Below are positions 63,360 to 64,000 of a stretch of DNA of 64,000 bases, piece by piece. A program made the translations under genes and the position numbers. The stretch is taken from positions 1 to 64,000 of IMG/VR virus record IMGVR_UViG_3300037071_001584. The stretch is one strand, 5' to 3'. Within the stretch, counting starts at the first letter, position 1. Each line of letters begins with the position of its first letter. The notes under the pieces are model-generated. The model worked only from the letters and a program-made list of their open reading frames with translations. It was not told the origin of the DNA and searched no databases. This stretch comes from a virus.

Positions 63360-64000
63360 TTATCCTAAAATTGTTGGTTTCAATGTAAGAGTTCTTGATG
63401 GATCTTTTACCATTGCACCTGTACCACACATTGCTGTCATAGTAGCAGAATCTTCCATTAATTGCATAATTCCACCTCTACGTCCAGAGAATGGATCTCT
63501 AATACCCGCCATGTACCCACGTAACTCATCGTCACCACGTACTTTAATTTTCTGGATATTAGGTTCTTCCATTGAGCCGATATACAAGATGTCATATCTG
63601 TAAGATTCAGCTACACCTCCGTCTGGGTGAAGGATTTTATTACGAACTTTATCATCATACATTGGATCAACTTCCAACATTACGTGAATGTTATTAGGAG
63701 CTCTCCATTCTACGAATTGGAACCCTGCAATAAATGCGTTATCGTTAAATTTAGAAGAAACTTTTCCGATTGCATTTTGATTTGTGTTATCGAACAATTC
63801 TTTCCAACCAGATGCTGCTTGTGTTGCTGCTCTATTGAATTGAGCTGCTCCACGTTCTCCAGTTCTCATCATGAACTTTCTTTCACTGAAATCTAACTTA
63901 CCTTCTGACAACTCAGACAATACATCTTCTAAAAGACGAATTGTAAATTTGTTGTAAGAGATAGTGTTAGATACCTCCATTTGTTCACGAATTCCAGAAC
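63360..64000 (-). CDS. Major capsid protein, C-terminal part (partial at window edge)
   Basis: The frame is open to the right edge; at least 213 residues are visible. The segment RKFMMRTGERGAAQFNRA and the strand-rich remainder (FQFVEWRAPNNIHVMLEVDP, then MAGIRDPFSGRRGG) have the style of the HK97-fold major capsid protein C-terminal half in crAss-like phages. A tight terminator follows, and adaptor/structural genes come next, as usual for a capsid gene. The true start is outside this window. The ATG at 63980 is internal. Confidence 0.78.
   Translation of the reverse strand, partial: SGIREQMEVSNTISYNKFTIRLLEDVLSELSEGKLDFSERKFMMRTGERGAAQFNRAATQAASGWKELFDNTNQNAIGKVSSKFNDNAFIAGFQFVEWRAPNNIHVMLEVDPMYDDKVRNKILHPDGGVAESYRYDILYIGSMEEPNIQKIKVRGDDELRGYMAGIRDPFSGRRGGIMQLMEDSATMTAMCGTGAMVKDPSRTLTLKPTILG

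Noticed and set aside
1-64000. Stop-codon reassignment, as seen in some crAss-like phages
   Set aside because: Genes here end normally at TAA, TAG and TGA with adjacent starts, and no gene needs stop readthrough to stay open.

Overview
The window is a fragment of an AT-rich, almost fully coding tailed-phage genome that I read as a crAss-like phage (Crassvirales) infecting a member of the Bacteroidota. The main reasons are: two large oppositely oriented gene blocks meeting at one bidirectional terminator (about 18685-18730); a run of giant proteins, one carrying the DFDID catalytic motif of crAss-like virion RNA polymerases; a structural block in crAss-like order (major capsid protein, adaptor and ring proteins, fibres, muzzle-type tail protein, ejected cargo); Bacteroidota-type promoters (TTTG, about 20 nt, TAnnTTTG or a close variant); and A-rich leaders in place of Shine-Dalgarno sites. 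I saw no tRNA, CRISPR array or integrase. No stretch of more than 300 bases lacks a gene.

Plus strand, 1-18678: replication, nucleotide and small-molecule genes. After the end of an upstream gene and a terminator come a DnaG-like primase and then a compact cluster of peptide-bond chemistry genes (about 1177-8912): a gamma-glutamylcyclotransferase-like protein, an ATP-grasp ligase, a small unknown, two class I glutamine-amidotransferase-like hydrolases, a glutamine-synthetase-fold amidoligase, a class II glutamine amidotransferase with a hydrophobic leader, and a second amidoligase. This looks like a phage pathway that makes and trims an amide-linked product whose identity is unknown. It is followed by a UDG-fold protein with a substituted catalytic Asp, a RusA-like resolvase, a PD-(D/E)XK nuclease, a B12-dependent (class II) ribonucleotide reductase, a degenerate SF2 helicase, a MazG-like pyrophosphohydrolase, an AT-hook protein, a metallophosphoesterase and thymidylate synthase. 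Several genes overlap by a few bases.

Minus strand, 64000-18744: structural and cargo genes. From right to left: the C-terminal part of the major capsid protein with its own terminator, three structural genes ending at a strong terminator, a fibre or host-contact set (Cys-rich protein, collagen-like protein, S74-chaperone fibre, FN3 protein), a stand-alone PolB-type 3'-5' exonuclease with its own promoter and terminator, three ring/connector-type proteins, and the 1530-aa muzzle-type protein. A host-type promoter then precedes the cargo operon, which holds two GIY-YIG homing endonuclease genes, a 1038-aa zincin protein, a 659-aa protein, a 1812-aa coiled-coil protein, the 3046-aa RNA polymerase/SLOG/SF1-helicase fusion (with its own promoter), a 120-aa protein and a 1378-aa zincin protein.

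Possible working scheme (inference): the giant proteins are packaged and ejected with the DNA, and the virion RNA polymerase starts early transcription. The plus-strand enzymes supply nucleotides, replicate and process DNA, and the amidoligase cluster modifies a host or phage target. The two near-identical promoters before the polymerase and exonuclease genes differ from the host-type promoter at 44224-44255 and may belong to a separate temporal class.
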